DNA of 64,000 bases, from the NCBI GenBank assembly GCA_030844895.1, contig CM061223.1:18969946-19033945 (forward strand). The letters run 5' to 3'. How positions within the stretch are numbered: the first letter of the stretch is position 1; every line of letters starts with the position of its first letter. Below the pieces are notes generated by a model that was given only the letters and a program-made list of their open reading frames with translations, was not told the DNA's origin and ran no database searches. This document shows, one piece after another, positions 9,426-20,422 of this stretch. The translations under genes were made by a program, and so were the position numbers. The DNA is from Ambrosia x helenae (lineage: Eukaryota; Streptophyta; Magnoliopsida; Asterales; Asteraceae).

Positions 9426-12400
9426 GTCACACCACGACAAAGGCGGAAACACGTGGCGCGACGGTTCAAAAGCATAAAGTCAAGGTTATGGCTAAACACA
9501 AGTAATTTAAGAAAATGGGTCATTTATTATGACGTCGAATTAGTTTCAAACATTACACAAAAGATAATTGTTTTTGAATTAAACTTAGAGGTTTCTCAAA
9601 TATATCCCAAATGCCTTGGGAAATAAAGGTGAAACCCCACAAAAGCCTGACGTCGCATGGAGATTCCCCGACCCTGCCTGCTTGATCTTTCATCTTCTAA
9701 TTACCTGAAAGATATGTTTAAAAAGTTTCGTCAATATAAATATATTGGTGAGTTCACAGGTTTTCAGTTTCTAAAACTTGAATACTTGGGAATACCATGT
9801 TATGACAATATATAGGAGTTGCAAATTCCTATAAATCTACTTGAGACTATAATCAAACCAAGACATATAATAATTGTGCCCCGCTCCAAGTCGTTACTCG
9901 GTTTCCCACGACTTAAGTTCAGAATATTTGCACCCCAGGCATAACCTAATGCATAATCGACGCTATCGATTAGGGGTGGGCCTTGTCAGGCACCAATAGT
10001 ACTATTCGAATATTCCTCCGGTTTCAATTCCCTGAACAAATGATTATAGAGGCGAGGACTCAACCCCGAGTGGCGGTCACACCTCAAGTATTAAATCCGT
10101 CAAACACTATCCCTAACATATCTTTCCCCCGGAAAACGTAAAAATAGTTTAAAATGGGGCCGTGAAACTCACCTGTAACTGCGTCTGGCTCAATAAGGTG
10201 AATAGCAAAGGGTGGTCTTGCACCTACAACGTCCTAAACGTATAAGTCACTATTCCTATAGTGCATGTGCCTTGGCAAGTTGTACACCCAACTCCCGACC
10301 ACAAGTTGTTCCAAATCCCGTTTAATTATGCGTGTATCCTAGGTGTTGTTGGCGTTACATTACCCTTTGTGTTACAAGTTATATATTACTCTTGTTAATA
10401 TTTCCATAACTTGTATCTTATTATCATCGACTCGACTTCACTTAACATATAATTATTTTCCCATTTAAATAATTATACTTAAGATCGCATCGCTCGATAT
10501 AATATATATTTCAATCCTCGACCCGACTCACTTTGCCACACATTTGTTTTCCCATTTAAACAAATATGCTAAGATTTTGTCGTTCGATCGTATATTCTTA
10601 ACGTCCGATTCAACTCACCACACCGTATATTTATTTTCCCATTTAAACAAATATACTAGGATTTCGTTGATACGACCTACACATATATATATCTTTGTCT
10701 TCTCGTCGCGGCTTTCCTTCCCGCATATCTACTTTCCCATTAAGTAGATATACTAGAATTTTGCCGAGGCGAGCGTACAAATATATATAAATGTGTAATT
10801 TTTCTTGTTAAGTATATACGTTTGTTTTAACGTCTTATTCGTTTACGTCAAGTGTTTCTCCCACGAATTAATCCTCCAACACTTAGGAAAGTGTTTATTT
10901 ATTTTCACCCAAGGTATATATATATATATTTTACCTCTTAAAATATATATTTTTCTTATCTTGCCGCAATGGCATTTTTCTCATATTTTGTCCGGTTATG
11001 GTTCGTTAACGCGTTTTAGTTCGATATCTTAACTTGATTAGTTAATTTTTCCAAGTTTTTCCCAACATGTATTTTATAGAAATATTTTCCATATTTCTTC
11101 CTATTTTCACATGTTACTTGGATGGTTAAAATACTTATGTATTTTTAACCCAACTTGTCAACTTAACTACAAAAATGTTTCCAACACTTTTATATTCCCA
11201 TTTATATAAAAGTATTCATTTTTGTATAAGTTTCCCAAGTTTGTTTAATATTTTTATAAAATCTCTATTTTATAAAAATCCTTATGTTAAAACCCTTTAT
11301 ATTTTTATAACTTTCAAAAATACACTTTTATACAAAATACCCAAGTATTTCTACTAGTATTTACAAAAATCATCCTTAGACTTTATTCTTACATTTTTGA
11401 CACCAAACTTTCCATACTTGTATTTTTGGACTAATAGTTTCTAAAATGTCCATTTTAGTCCCTTAACTTTCAAAGTTACAACTTTAGTCCCTTAACTTAC
11501 AAAAGTTGCATTTTTCTACTCTAACTTTCAAAGTTAGCATTTTTCACTCAAAATAGTTAACTTTGAAGATTCAACTTTTTATTGGTAAGTTATTTTTGTA
11601 TCAAAACACTTATGTTAGTCTTATATTCCATATGAAAGACTAATTATGTGTGTGTTTTATGTATTTGTCCATTTCTTCAAAATATCATTCATCCAAGTGA
11701 GTTAACTTTAATTTTCCATCTTATTCATTTATGAACTTCTAACATGTTTTACCACATATTATTACTTAAATGATCATAATAAGATGAATTAAAGTTAGTT
11801 TTAACATATTCAAGTTCATCTCAAAATATTAACCAAAACATCATCCTACTTAGTCTTATATGTAAACTTCATATATTTTCAAGACTAATATATCATCATC
11901 ATCAAATCCATGGTTTATTTCTATATCTTTAACCTTTCATTTTACACATGAAAACCTATTAAAGATTATGTTCAAAACCATTTTTAAACCCTTCATGTAC
12001 AACTTGCTACTAGGAACACATACATGAATAATAACAATCAAAAACAAGATTAAGAAGCTTACTACTAGCACAAGGCTAGGGAAGACAAAAACCTTGGATT
12101 TGAGAGGGGTTTAGTGTGTTCTTCCTAGTGGTTTAGCTCCAAGCTCTTGAAACACACAAAAGGGGTTTGGATGATGGATGATTTTAAGTATTTTGGAGAT
12201 GTAAAAACTTGAAAGAACAATGTGTATGTGTGCATGTAAACCCACGGCTCTAAGAAGGAAAAAGAAGAAGAGTTTTGCTTTGTTCCTTCTAATGGTTAAC
12301 ACATGTATATATAACCTTATCACTTGTAATCTTCCTTGGATTTTATGATCATTACTAAGATATGAGAGATATGTATTGTACTTAAAGTTGATCTTGGATG

Positions 12401-13333
12401 GGTGTGGGAGAGGGGTGATGGCCGTGAGTTTTTGAGAGGACAAGAGGGGTGGAGTATAAATCTTGGTTAATTGATTGTAATCTTTCCAAATCTTACACTT
12501 GATTTTATACAAGACTCCTCCTTGCATGCACATACTTAGGGCATGATTAGCTAGCTTTGTCTTGGCTTTTCTTGGCTCTTGGCCGAAATATCTTCAAGGG
12601 GGGACAAGAATAGGTTGCTTTTGTACTAGATGTTTACTCATGCTTTTCCTTACACATTTTGTCTCATGTTAAGCATGCTTTACACTAGATCTTAGGTTAT
12701 TATTATTACTAACACAAGGCATGGATGTTATATGGCCATTAGGCCGGCCCTTTGATGGGTGTAAGTGGGGTCCACAACTTCAATTATTTACCCATTGTTT
12801 GTTATGTTTAATCCCCCGTCGTTCGGGTGTCGTTCGGGTATTTTTCGGGTTTTAATCACGCGTTATCCGGACATTAAATATACCTTAAATAACACTTAAA
12901 TATAGTCTATTTTAAGCGTTGATTGGTTATTTAGGCCTTTACCGGGTGAAATTACGAGTTATACGCGTATCGGGTGCGATACGCGCTCTTTATTCGTTAC
13001 CGGGAGATTTGTACAAGACGTTTCCATTTATGGTTTTGGAGTTCCAAAACTCATTATATCTTATGAAAATACCCTTTATTTTATATCCTGGGTGTCCGGG
13101 ATCCGTTTCGTTTATTTAATTATTACCGGGTAATTGCCAACATCCGTACCGGATAGCTTATTCGCACATGATCCAATCATGCTTTACCATTAAACGTATG
13201 CATTCCTATGCATTATTTGGAAATTGCTATTCCCTAAGGCCTTGCTAATTAAATCACACATAATTGCATTTAATTACGTTAATCATATATTAATTAATTG
13301 TACGGAATTACCTTATTTTTGCCGGTTGTTACA
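9426..13333 (-). repeat. 5' LTR of the gypsy element (complete, 3908 bp)
   Basis: Bounded by TGTCACACC at 9426 and GTTACA at 13333, next to the primer binding site on one side and host DNA on the other. It should contain the element's promoter and polyadenylation signals on the minus strand; I did not assign a TATA box with confidence. It holds a tandem series of small hairpins (10441-10755 and 11186-11213). Open frames within it (for example 12111-12533) recur in the left LTR without conserved domain content and are treated as non-coding. Confidence 0.93.
10441..10755. repeat. Degenerate ~85-100 bp tandem repeats, each with a TCCCATT-loop hairpin
   Basis: Four successive copies contain a perfect or near-perfect stem around the loop TCCCATTT or TCCCATT. 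At 10448-10477 the stem is TATAATTATTT with its complement, at 10542-10565 ATTTGTTT, at 10626-10655 TATATTTATTT (one mismatch), and at 10725-10751 ATATCTACTT. The stems differ in sequence yet stay self-complementary. A fifth hairpin with the same loop and stem ACTTTTATAT is at 11186-11213. The left LTR carries the matching set at about 7-36, 106-132 and 567-594. Confidence 0.8.
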
Positions 13334-14462
13334 AATCTGCTCTTCAATCCAACTACATCTTCAACATCGCCATGCAGTTTTCTTGCTGCGAAAAAATAAA
13401 TAAATAAAAACACAAAGACCATTCAATCTTTTTCTTAACATAACATGCCAATTCTATATATCCATTAGATTTTTAGGCAGATCACAGATGCCTCATGAAA
13501 AATATGGCGGTTAAGCACACATATAATTAAAAATAAATGTATGAATATTGATTAAAGCCTTGAGTACTCCTAAATTATGATGTAATAGGTCAATCATGTT
13601 GGTCGTAAATAAATATCATCAGTTCTTGGTAAATGATGACAAATGGCAAGTAACTATTAACAGGTTGAAACTTTCTTAAAACCAAAATATTCAACTTTAA
13701 GTATGTTAAATCAAACATCAGTAATATATAACAATAGTTCAATAACAAGGTTGTTAGTAACCTTGTTAATTCTTCATAGTCTTCAACAGGACTAATAGCT
13801 GTTGTAGTATCCCAAAATTTTTGCATCATTGAACTTACAACTTCATTATACATGCCAACTTAATTGCTCTATATTTAATAAAGATAACATGAAAACAAAC
13901 AAAATAGATCAGAAATGGCAAAATAATTTTTTTTACAGTAGCAGCGATAACTGATGAATTAACAAAGGGAAATGCTCAAAGTAGAAAGACTACCCATACC
14001 TTGTATCGGTTGTCAGGTATGTAAGCATTTGAGCAAGTTAGTAAGGACCATGTTGTTTCTAAGCTATTCCAGCAGGAACAGATTCTGATTCTACGTTACG
14101 GTTCGTACAATCGCATCATATATAAAAGTCGCCGTTAATGTGAACCATGCCCTGAAACATTGTATGAAAATAACTGGTTTTTGGTAGTAATATTTAACCC
14201 ACTTATGAAAGGGTCGTGCCAAGGTTCACCTGCTTAATTAAACAGTTCGACTTGTCACCCGTTTAACTATAAACATGCCAGCATGCTAACCTCTTTAACC
14301 ATACAGGTTGACGCGCTAACATGTTCATAATTTTATTACAGACTGTTTGACTTGTTTAGATTAATGGAATAAATGGTTTGTGTTCAAGTTACACAATGTA
14401 AAATATGTCCCGGTTTGGGTTGATATCTTTTGACGTGAACAAATATATGGTCGTGTTTAGGT
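13334..14462 (-). other. Host flank of the gypsy insertion with two possible exon fragments
   Basis: Directly at the LTR boundary the minus strand has a possible 3' splice site (TCGCAG at about 13387-13392) followed by an open stretch reading RKLHGDVEDVVGLKSRF that runs into the retrotransposon. A second open stretch at 13590-13853 (minus; MYNEVVSSMMQKFWDTTTAI) has coding-like composition at its start only. I recognise neither family. If they are exons, the element may have disrupted a gene, but the evidence is thin. The rest is AT-rich and featureless. Confidence 0.3.
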
Positions 14463-14524
14463 TCAACGATTCAACCAGCTTTCGTCGTAAATGAGAACAC
14501 ATTCCAACATTGATAAGAGTTGCA

Positions 14525-14740
14525 TAAGGCCATATACTTGATACTTACCCAAATAACCACTGCTTATCGGTTTTCTCCCGGAAAGAAGCTCAAGAAGAAC
14601 AACACTAAATGCATACACATCGATCTTATCAATTACCTTTCCATACATGAAATATTCTGGAGCTAAGTAAATGCACCATAAAATCTTTAGTCATGTTTAA
14701 TATTATGCTTTTCTTTCACACCTTAGTTGGTACTTCTGTC

Positions 14741-14771
<31 letters not shown>

Positions 14772-15480
14772 CAAAACTGAAGTTACAAACCAAAAAGTTC
14801 CTGTAACATCAGTGTAAGTTATCTGAGGCTCTGAGCAGAGGTGGTCAACGCCCACACCGCGAGCCCAAAATCAGAAAGCTGGAACATTAGATAGATCGAA
14901 AAAAGTGTTAATATAACCGACAAATACAAGTTAACAAAAAAGATATATTGAAAAAATCACCTGTGGCTCAAAATCACCAGAGAGTAAAATATTTGTTGAT
15001 TTAACATCCATGTGGATTACTGTTGGATAACAACCATTATGTTGATAAACGAGTGGTTCAGCTATACCCACAGCAACCTTATATCTCTCATTCCATCGAA
15101 ATGCAGAATCCTTCTTATTGCCTAAATTTAATAGATAATAATATGAATCAAGGGAAAATCATAGATATATTGGTATAAAAATTGCATTATCTTCAAGATT
15201 TTAACAACTATTTCCTTGCCATAAGGAAGACACCCTTAGTAAACTCTACTACTCCCTCCTTTTCCTATCATATTCTCTGAATATCAAATAATATATTTCA
15301 CTAAGATGCAAGTCATAATACACATCACAAGGAATATGTATACAGATAAGAAATATAGCAAACAAACCAGGTTTGAAGTTTCGTGTTGCAGAGAGAAGTT
15401 CTTGATATTTAAGCAATCTACAAGTGGCTGAATATTAGTCATGGAGACCCTCTAATTCTTTCAGCATCACTTCCTGAATC
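14525..15480 (-). pseudogene. Receptor-like protein kinase pseudogene (RLCK-VI/USP-kinase-like)
   Basis: Kinase pieces occur in order on the minus strand. Near 15380-15430 is CRLLKYQELLSATRNFKPG, the pre-kinase motif. Near 15195-15235 is CLPYGKEIVVKIL, with the ATP-binding lysine. Near 14965-15120 is VIHMDVKSTNILLS, the catalytic loop with HRD changed to HMD. Near 14840-14885 is QLSDFGLAVWA, the DFG motif, then ITYTDVTGTFW in a shifted frame. At 14540-14670 is APEYFMYGKVIDKIDVYAF and then LLELLSGRKPISSGYLG ending at a GT donor. Gaps between pieces look like retained introns. The order and wording resemble plant kinases of the class that carries an adenine-nucleotide alpha-hydrolase-like N-terminus; the lineage is inference. 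The frameshift after DFG, the altered HRD and missing N-lobe segments show that it is dead. Confidence 0.75.
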
Positions 15481-16131
15481 TGAGTTTGTGATTTGAAAGC
15501 AATTTTTAAGCGGCAGCTTCATAGCCCACTGAACCACTGATATCAAAAAAGTGTGAATCACACTGTTTCATGACCTAATTGATCCAATAAAACACAATGT
15601 CTGATGAAGTTAAGAAGGTGAAGAGTATCCTGCGAATTGGGCAGGTCGATTAGTATAGCCAAGGGTAAGGACGGAATCATTTTTAGATTTTTAACTATAA
15701 AATCAAAATAAATTTACTATATTGCCCCTCAAAGTGTCTTAATTGTCACATTTTTTCCCATAATACCCTTAGCAAATAAGCTTTATTCCCTTATACTTGT
15801 TGCTTTAAAAAATTGTACCCATGTCAAAATTCCAATGTGGTACATCACTCCTCCTTTATAATGTATTATAGATATGTATAATTTGAATACTAATTTCGAA
15901 TCGAGTTGATTTAAAATCATAAATTTGTATTCGATTACTAAATCGAATTCGAATTGAGTCTAATTTTAAGTTTTTTGAGTTCGCTTCGAATACTAAACCT
16001 TACGTATGACCACGACACCCCTCCAAGCATATGAGTGTTAGTTCCCCTTTTGCTCACGTGGTATTAGGGATTAGGGTGAGAATACTTTTTTTTTCTTTTT
16101 TACATTCACTTGACGAGTGCAAATAGTCTAA
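15481..16131. other. Intergenic, AT-rich, no gene seen
   Basis: Contains remnants upstream of the kinase fragment and then AT-rich sequence. An A run of about 27 bases lies nearby at 14742-14769. No coding frame with family resemblance was found. Confidence 0.5.
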
Positions 16132-18107
16132 GACTACTCGGAGTGTGTGGGGGGGGGGGGGGAAGAGGGGGATGAAGCGCCATGTGGCACTTGTAGGACC
16201 ATTGTGGGGCGGGGGAAAAATTGTGGGGAGTGGAAGAGGGGGGGGGAGGGGGCGAAGTGACATGTGGCACTTGCTTTTACATTTTTTTTGTTTTTTATTT
16301 TCTTTTTTAATAAATAAAAAACACAATTTTATAAAAACATAAATATAAATTCATTTAATAAACTACAAAGTAAATAAAAAAAATACACGAACTAACAAAA
16401 AATACATGAAAATTAAAAAACATAAAGGCACTTTAAAAAAAAATACATGAACCGAAAATGGTTTAGTTATCGCTATCGCTATCGTTATCGTCAAATGGGT
16501 AATCTCTTGGTATACTCAAAATATGATCAACCAGATCCGCTCGAAGGTTGTGATGTGTTTGGCTATTCTTGATTTCAGAGTTGTTGACGTTTCTTTCTTC
16601 ATCAGTAATGTTTTCTTGACTTTGTTGCGTTTCCTCACCAAAGTACTCGCATATTGCACGTCCTTCATCCTCCAAAATCATGTTATGTAAAATAATGCAT
16701 GCGTACATCACATTTCTTATTTGGGGTTTTTCATACAGTCTACATGGCATGGACAAAATGCGCCATCTTTTTTGCAACACACCAAAAGCACGCTCAACAT
16801 CTTTCCGTGCAGCCATTTGAGCTTTGTTAAACTTTTTTCTCTTAGGGTCTAACGTAGTCCTCCGTGTAAACGATTTTACGAACACGGCCCAATCAGGGTA
16901 AATTCCATCTGTTAGAAGATAGCCGTACTTATATTCTACCCCGTTTAAAAAAAAGTTCCTTTTGGTGCAACATCGTTTACAAGATCGTTGAAGATTGGGG
17001 ATTGATTAAGAATATTTCTATCGTTCAACGAACCGGGCACACCAAAAAACGCATGCCAAATCCAAAGATCTTGTGACGCAACCGCTTCAAGCATCATACA
17101 CGGCTTTTTATGAAAACCGCTCGCGTGTTGGCCTTGCCACTCTGTTGGACAAAGTTCCCACTCCCATTTCATACAATCTAAACTACCGAGCATACCAGAA
17201 AAACCTTGTTTTTCTTCGTGAAACTCTAAAGTTGGTGCACGTCACTAAATGTAGGTTTTCTCAAATATCTTTTTAAATATAATTCAACGACGCCCGCACA
17301 AAAAAAACTGAGTACTTTCTCTAGCCGTTCGCTCGGCCATCTTTAGATAGTCATCCATTATGTCGGAACTGGTTCCGTAAGCCAAGTATCTAAGCGCGGC
17401 TGTGACCTTTTGCATCGCGGTAAATCCTATCTGACCACGTGCATCGGGCCTTTGTTTGAAATATTCATAATTATTTTCTAAATCATTTGTTATTCTTAAA
17501 AATAAATTACGACTCATACGAAAACGCCGCCTAAAACTTTTTTCATCGTATGTTGATTCGGTGTGAGAAGTAATCACGTAACCAATGACTCATTTGCGGT
17601 TTGTCGTTCACGAACTATATACTTTCTACGCTTGGGTGGTTCGGAGGTCCCTTCGTCGTCCGCTATAGCTTGAACGACTTTCTGAACGCTCGTCATTAAC
17701 AACTTTGCGGCACCTTCGCCCAAGTCATCCAAAGCGAGTTGATCAAACATATCATCTGAACTCGAAGAGTCATCCGACATCTTGCAAATTTTTTTTAAAA
17801 AATATGATAGTTTGGAGAGGATTTTATGAAAAAAAAGAGGGTGTGTTGTGTAGAAGAGGGTATTGTTATATATATATATATATATTATAATAGAATATAA
17901 TAAAAATTATTTTTTTAAACCGTTACCCAACGGTAACTTTTAAAAAATTTCTTTTTTTTCCCCTAAACGGTCAAATAATATAGATGGGCCAATGATTCCA
18001 TGCCATGTGTCCCCACCAAGTGCCCCACTTCAGGCCAAATGCCCCCGCCCCTTCCACGCCATCGATGGCGGCAGTGTTACCCCCTTCCCGCCCCACTCTA
18101 GGCACTC
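16132..18107 (-). mobile_element. PIF/Harbinger DNA transposon with TAA target duplication
   Basis: The element encloses a broken Harbinger transposase. Both outer flanks are TAA (16129-16131 and 18108-18110), the 3-bp target duplication of this superfamily. The ends are imperfect inverted repeats: the left reads GACTACTCGGAGTGTGTGGGG, while the right, on the opposite strand, reads GAGTGCCTAGAGTGGGGCGGG. G-rich subterminal blocks (16147-16260; C-rich 18000-18100) also mirror each other, including GCCATGTG on both sides. TIR identity is only about two thirds over the first 15 bases, so exact ends are less certain than the superfamily. Confidence 0.75.
16463..17780 (-). pseudogene. Harbinger (ALP1-like) nuclease transposase, frameshifted
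   Basis: Read on the minus strand from 17780, the N-terminus is MSDDSSSSDDMFDQLALDD and the following segment contains FRRRFRMSRNLFLRI and DARGQIGFTAMQKVTAALR. Next come RYLRKPTFSDVHQL near 17240-17275, GMLGSLDCMKWEWE (first catalytic Asp) and EAVASQDLWIWHAFFG. LTDGIYPDWAVF (second Asp) follows near 16890-16920, then RKDVERAFGVLQKRW (catalytic Glu), and the tail is acidic. This is the DDE_Tnp_4 fold in order and near full length (about 430 codons). At least three frameshifts break it: near 17576, near 17215-17235, and in the T run near 16946-16953. Codons elsewhere stay intact, suggesting relatively recent loss. Confidence 0.85.
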
Positions 18108-18110
18108 TAA

Positions 18111-18526
18111 TGACTTGACTCATTTACACGACTTTACTCGTTTACACTTTTTACTTTTTGCGATGTCTACATCATACTGACATCATACTGTATTTGATTC
18201 ATCAAATATCTATGAACCCTGTTGTTTGTGCAAATTTTGCTTTTTAATAGTTGTAAAGATTTTTTCAAATTAGATTTGATTTGATTGAAACAAGTGGATT
18301 TTAAGTGATGTAGTCAAAACCCATTATCAAAAAGTATCACCTAAATGATCAGATTTTTATTCGCTTTATTATATCACTTAATATGCTTATGGTGTGAACG
18401 AGTATGAGTTGTTTATAAACTAGTTGAGGTTGGATTGCAAAAATTTGAACTAATCTGCATCCAAACTTATTTTTTGCCTTACTTAAAACTAAAAACAAAG
18501 TTGATCCTCAACAATATTTAACAAGA

Positions 18527-18558
<32 letters not shown>

Positions 18559-18688
18559 TCCTTTACCTGTATGTAAAGTTCATGTTTCATCATTTAGCTT
18601 CAATAATATCATTTATTATATTAGCTTTTTGTAATAGATTTTATCTTTTACACTAAATGTCATTAAAAACTTCAATTACTTTTTTTTT
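18111..18688. other. Intergenic, no feature beyond an A run
   Basis: AT-rich sequence with a run of about 22 A at 18537-18558. No open frame or repeat structure was recognised. Confidence 0.5.
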
Positions 18689-19908
18689 AATTACTATTTG
18701 AATCCCTGCATTATATAGTGATTTTAACTACTACAATCCAAAGTTTAAAATTTTAACTACATGAGTCCCTAGTTGGAAATTAAGTAATCTATTGAGTCTA
18801 AATTTCTAACTCCGTTAACTAAGTCTGTTAACTTTCAGTGAAAAGACAAAAATACCCCTACTTAATAAAAAATAAAAAAAATATGTATACAAACCTAACC
18901 CTTTTTTAAACGATCTTCTTCATTTTGTCCTTTATACCCTCTTTACTAAATTAACCCACCCACCATCTTCAACCTCCTAAACCACCACCACACCTTGCAC
19001 CACGACCACCGTTGCACCACTGTACCAGCTCCATCCTAACCGCACCACTTCACCAGCCCTAACCCCACCCCCATTGCATAACTGCACGATCTCACCAACG
19101 CCACCACTGAACAGCGAATTGCACGACACCTACCACACCGCACCATCTGATCCTCCTTCCATATCCGATCATTAAGCTGACCATAAACCCTAATCCCACC
19201 TAACCCAACGCACAAACCCCTTAATAATCCCACCATCATCGTCGTCTTTAACAAAAGGCACCGTGACCACCATATAACCACCACCGACTCACAATTAAAC
19301 TACCACCGTTAACCACCACTCAACTCACCCTACCCCACTATTTAACCCTCTGCACCACTATCACTATACCACTCTACCATCGTCGTAGCCCCACCTCACC
19401 CCCAAAATCGGATATGAACCCTAATCCCCAACCAACCCTCTGCACCACCATCACTATACCACTCACCACCACTCCACCGCCGCAACCACACCACACCACA
19501 TCCTTAATCTGCAACCAATAAACCCCATCATCATTCTCAGCCCCACCTCCCCAAACCAACCCTCTACACCACCATCACTACCATTTTTTATTCAGTACCA
19601 CGAAATAAACAACACAATAAATCCCATCATCATTCTCAGATTCATGACCTGCAAATCCACCATAATGTTGTAGAAAGATAGATGAGGATGAGGGAGGGAG
19701 AGAGGATGCATACCATATGGAGAGAGGGAGGGGGTTTGATTTAAGTTACGTTTTATTTTATATTTTATTGTGGGGGCACTTGTATCAGTTCATACAAATT
19801 TAACAGATTTGGTTAATGGAGTTACAAATTTGGCCTCAAGTAATTAAAGTTTGGACTTTGAGTTTAAGTAGTTAAAACCACTATAACACATGGACGCAAA
19901 TAGTAATT
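18689..19908. mobile_element. Long-TIR element (non-autonomous MULE-like) with CACC-rich core
   Basis: Sequence from AATTACTATTTGAATCC at 18689 to about 18835 is repeated in inverted orientation from about 19785 to 19908, where the opposite strand reads AATTACTATTTGCGTCC. The shared stretch includes TTTTAACTACT and TAACTCC.TTAAC words, at perhaps 75 percent identity. The core (18955-19620) is C/A-rich and contains degenerate tandem copies of CCCTCTGCACCACCATCACT at about 19348, 19436 and 19559. Long TIRs without transposase suit a non-autonomous Mutator-like element. Target duplications are unclear because the flanks are T-rich. Confidence 0.6.
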
Positions 19909-20198
19909 CACTCTTTTTTAAATAACAATTTTACCTTTACCTTAAAGACCAAATATGTAGTTTTCATAATTGTTAGTTATGAGAAAGTATAGTGTACAAA
20001 AAATCTTAACATAAAAGGATAAGAAGGATTTTGGGGCTTTTGATCTATATCAATCAATGGATGAGATTAAAAGGGGAATATATACGTTGACTTCTAAAAG
20101 AGAAGGGGAAGGGGTGTTTAAAAAAAACACAATAGAAACAAGTTTTTTATCCTCTTTCATTTGCATACCCTATTGCTATACTTTAAAAAAAAATTGCT

Positions 20199-20422
20199 AG
20201 GTTGATAACTTGCGGTTTTTTTTTTTGTCAGATATAACTTGCATCTTTTTTATCAGGTATTACTTGCGTTTTATCAGCTATAACTTGCGTCTTATCATGT
20301 ATAACTTGCGTTTTATCATGTATAACTTACGTTTTTTTGTCATATATGACTTACACCTTTTTATGAGATATAACTTCCGTTTTATCAGGTATAACTTGCG
20401 TTTTATTAGGTATAACTTGTGT
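20199..20422. repeat. ~20-27 bp tandem repeat (ATAACTTGCGTTTTATCAGG)
   Basis: About nine imperfect copies of a unit reading ATAACTTGCGTTTTATCAGG follow one another, with variation in the T run and in the last four bases. A 77-codon open frame across it is only the translation of the repeat and is not a gene. Confidence 0.8.

Larger units (their letters stand above)
1..13333 (-). mobile_element. Ty3/gypsy LTR retrotransposon, chromovirus type (left LTR truncated by window)
   Basis: Positions 1-2721 repeat 10620-13333 almost base for base, and the interval holds gag, protease, reverse transcriptase, RNase H, integrase and a chromodomain-like tail in that order on the minus strand. The right LTR begins TGTCACACC and ends TTGTTACA on the plus strand, so on the minus strand each LTR runs TGTAACAACC to GGTGTGACA. 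A primer binding site and a polypurine tract sit exactly inside the LTRs. By eye I count about eight substitutions plus some short indels over 2.7 kb of LTR, which means a recent insertion. The order RT-RNase H-integrase is Ty3/gypsy; long LTRs and the chromodomain-like end resemble the Del/Tekay lineage (inference). The gag frame has an in-frame TGA and pol a 1-nt shift, so this copy is probably not autonomous. The left target duplication lies outside the window; the right candidate is AATCT at 13334-13338. Confidence 0.95.

Noticed and set aside
12111..12533. A 140-codon host gene (with a longer version at 1498-1986)
   Set aside because: It lies inside both LTRs, has no recognised domain, and contains low-complexity Phe and Lys stretches.
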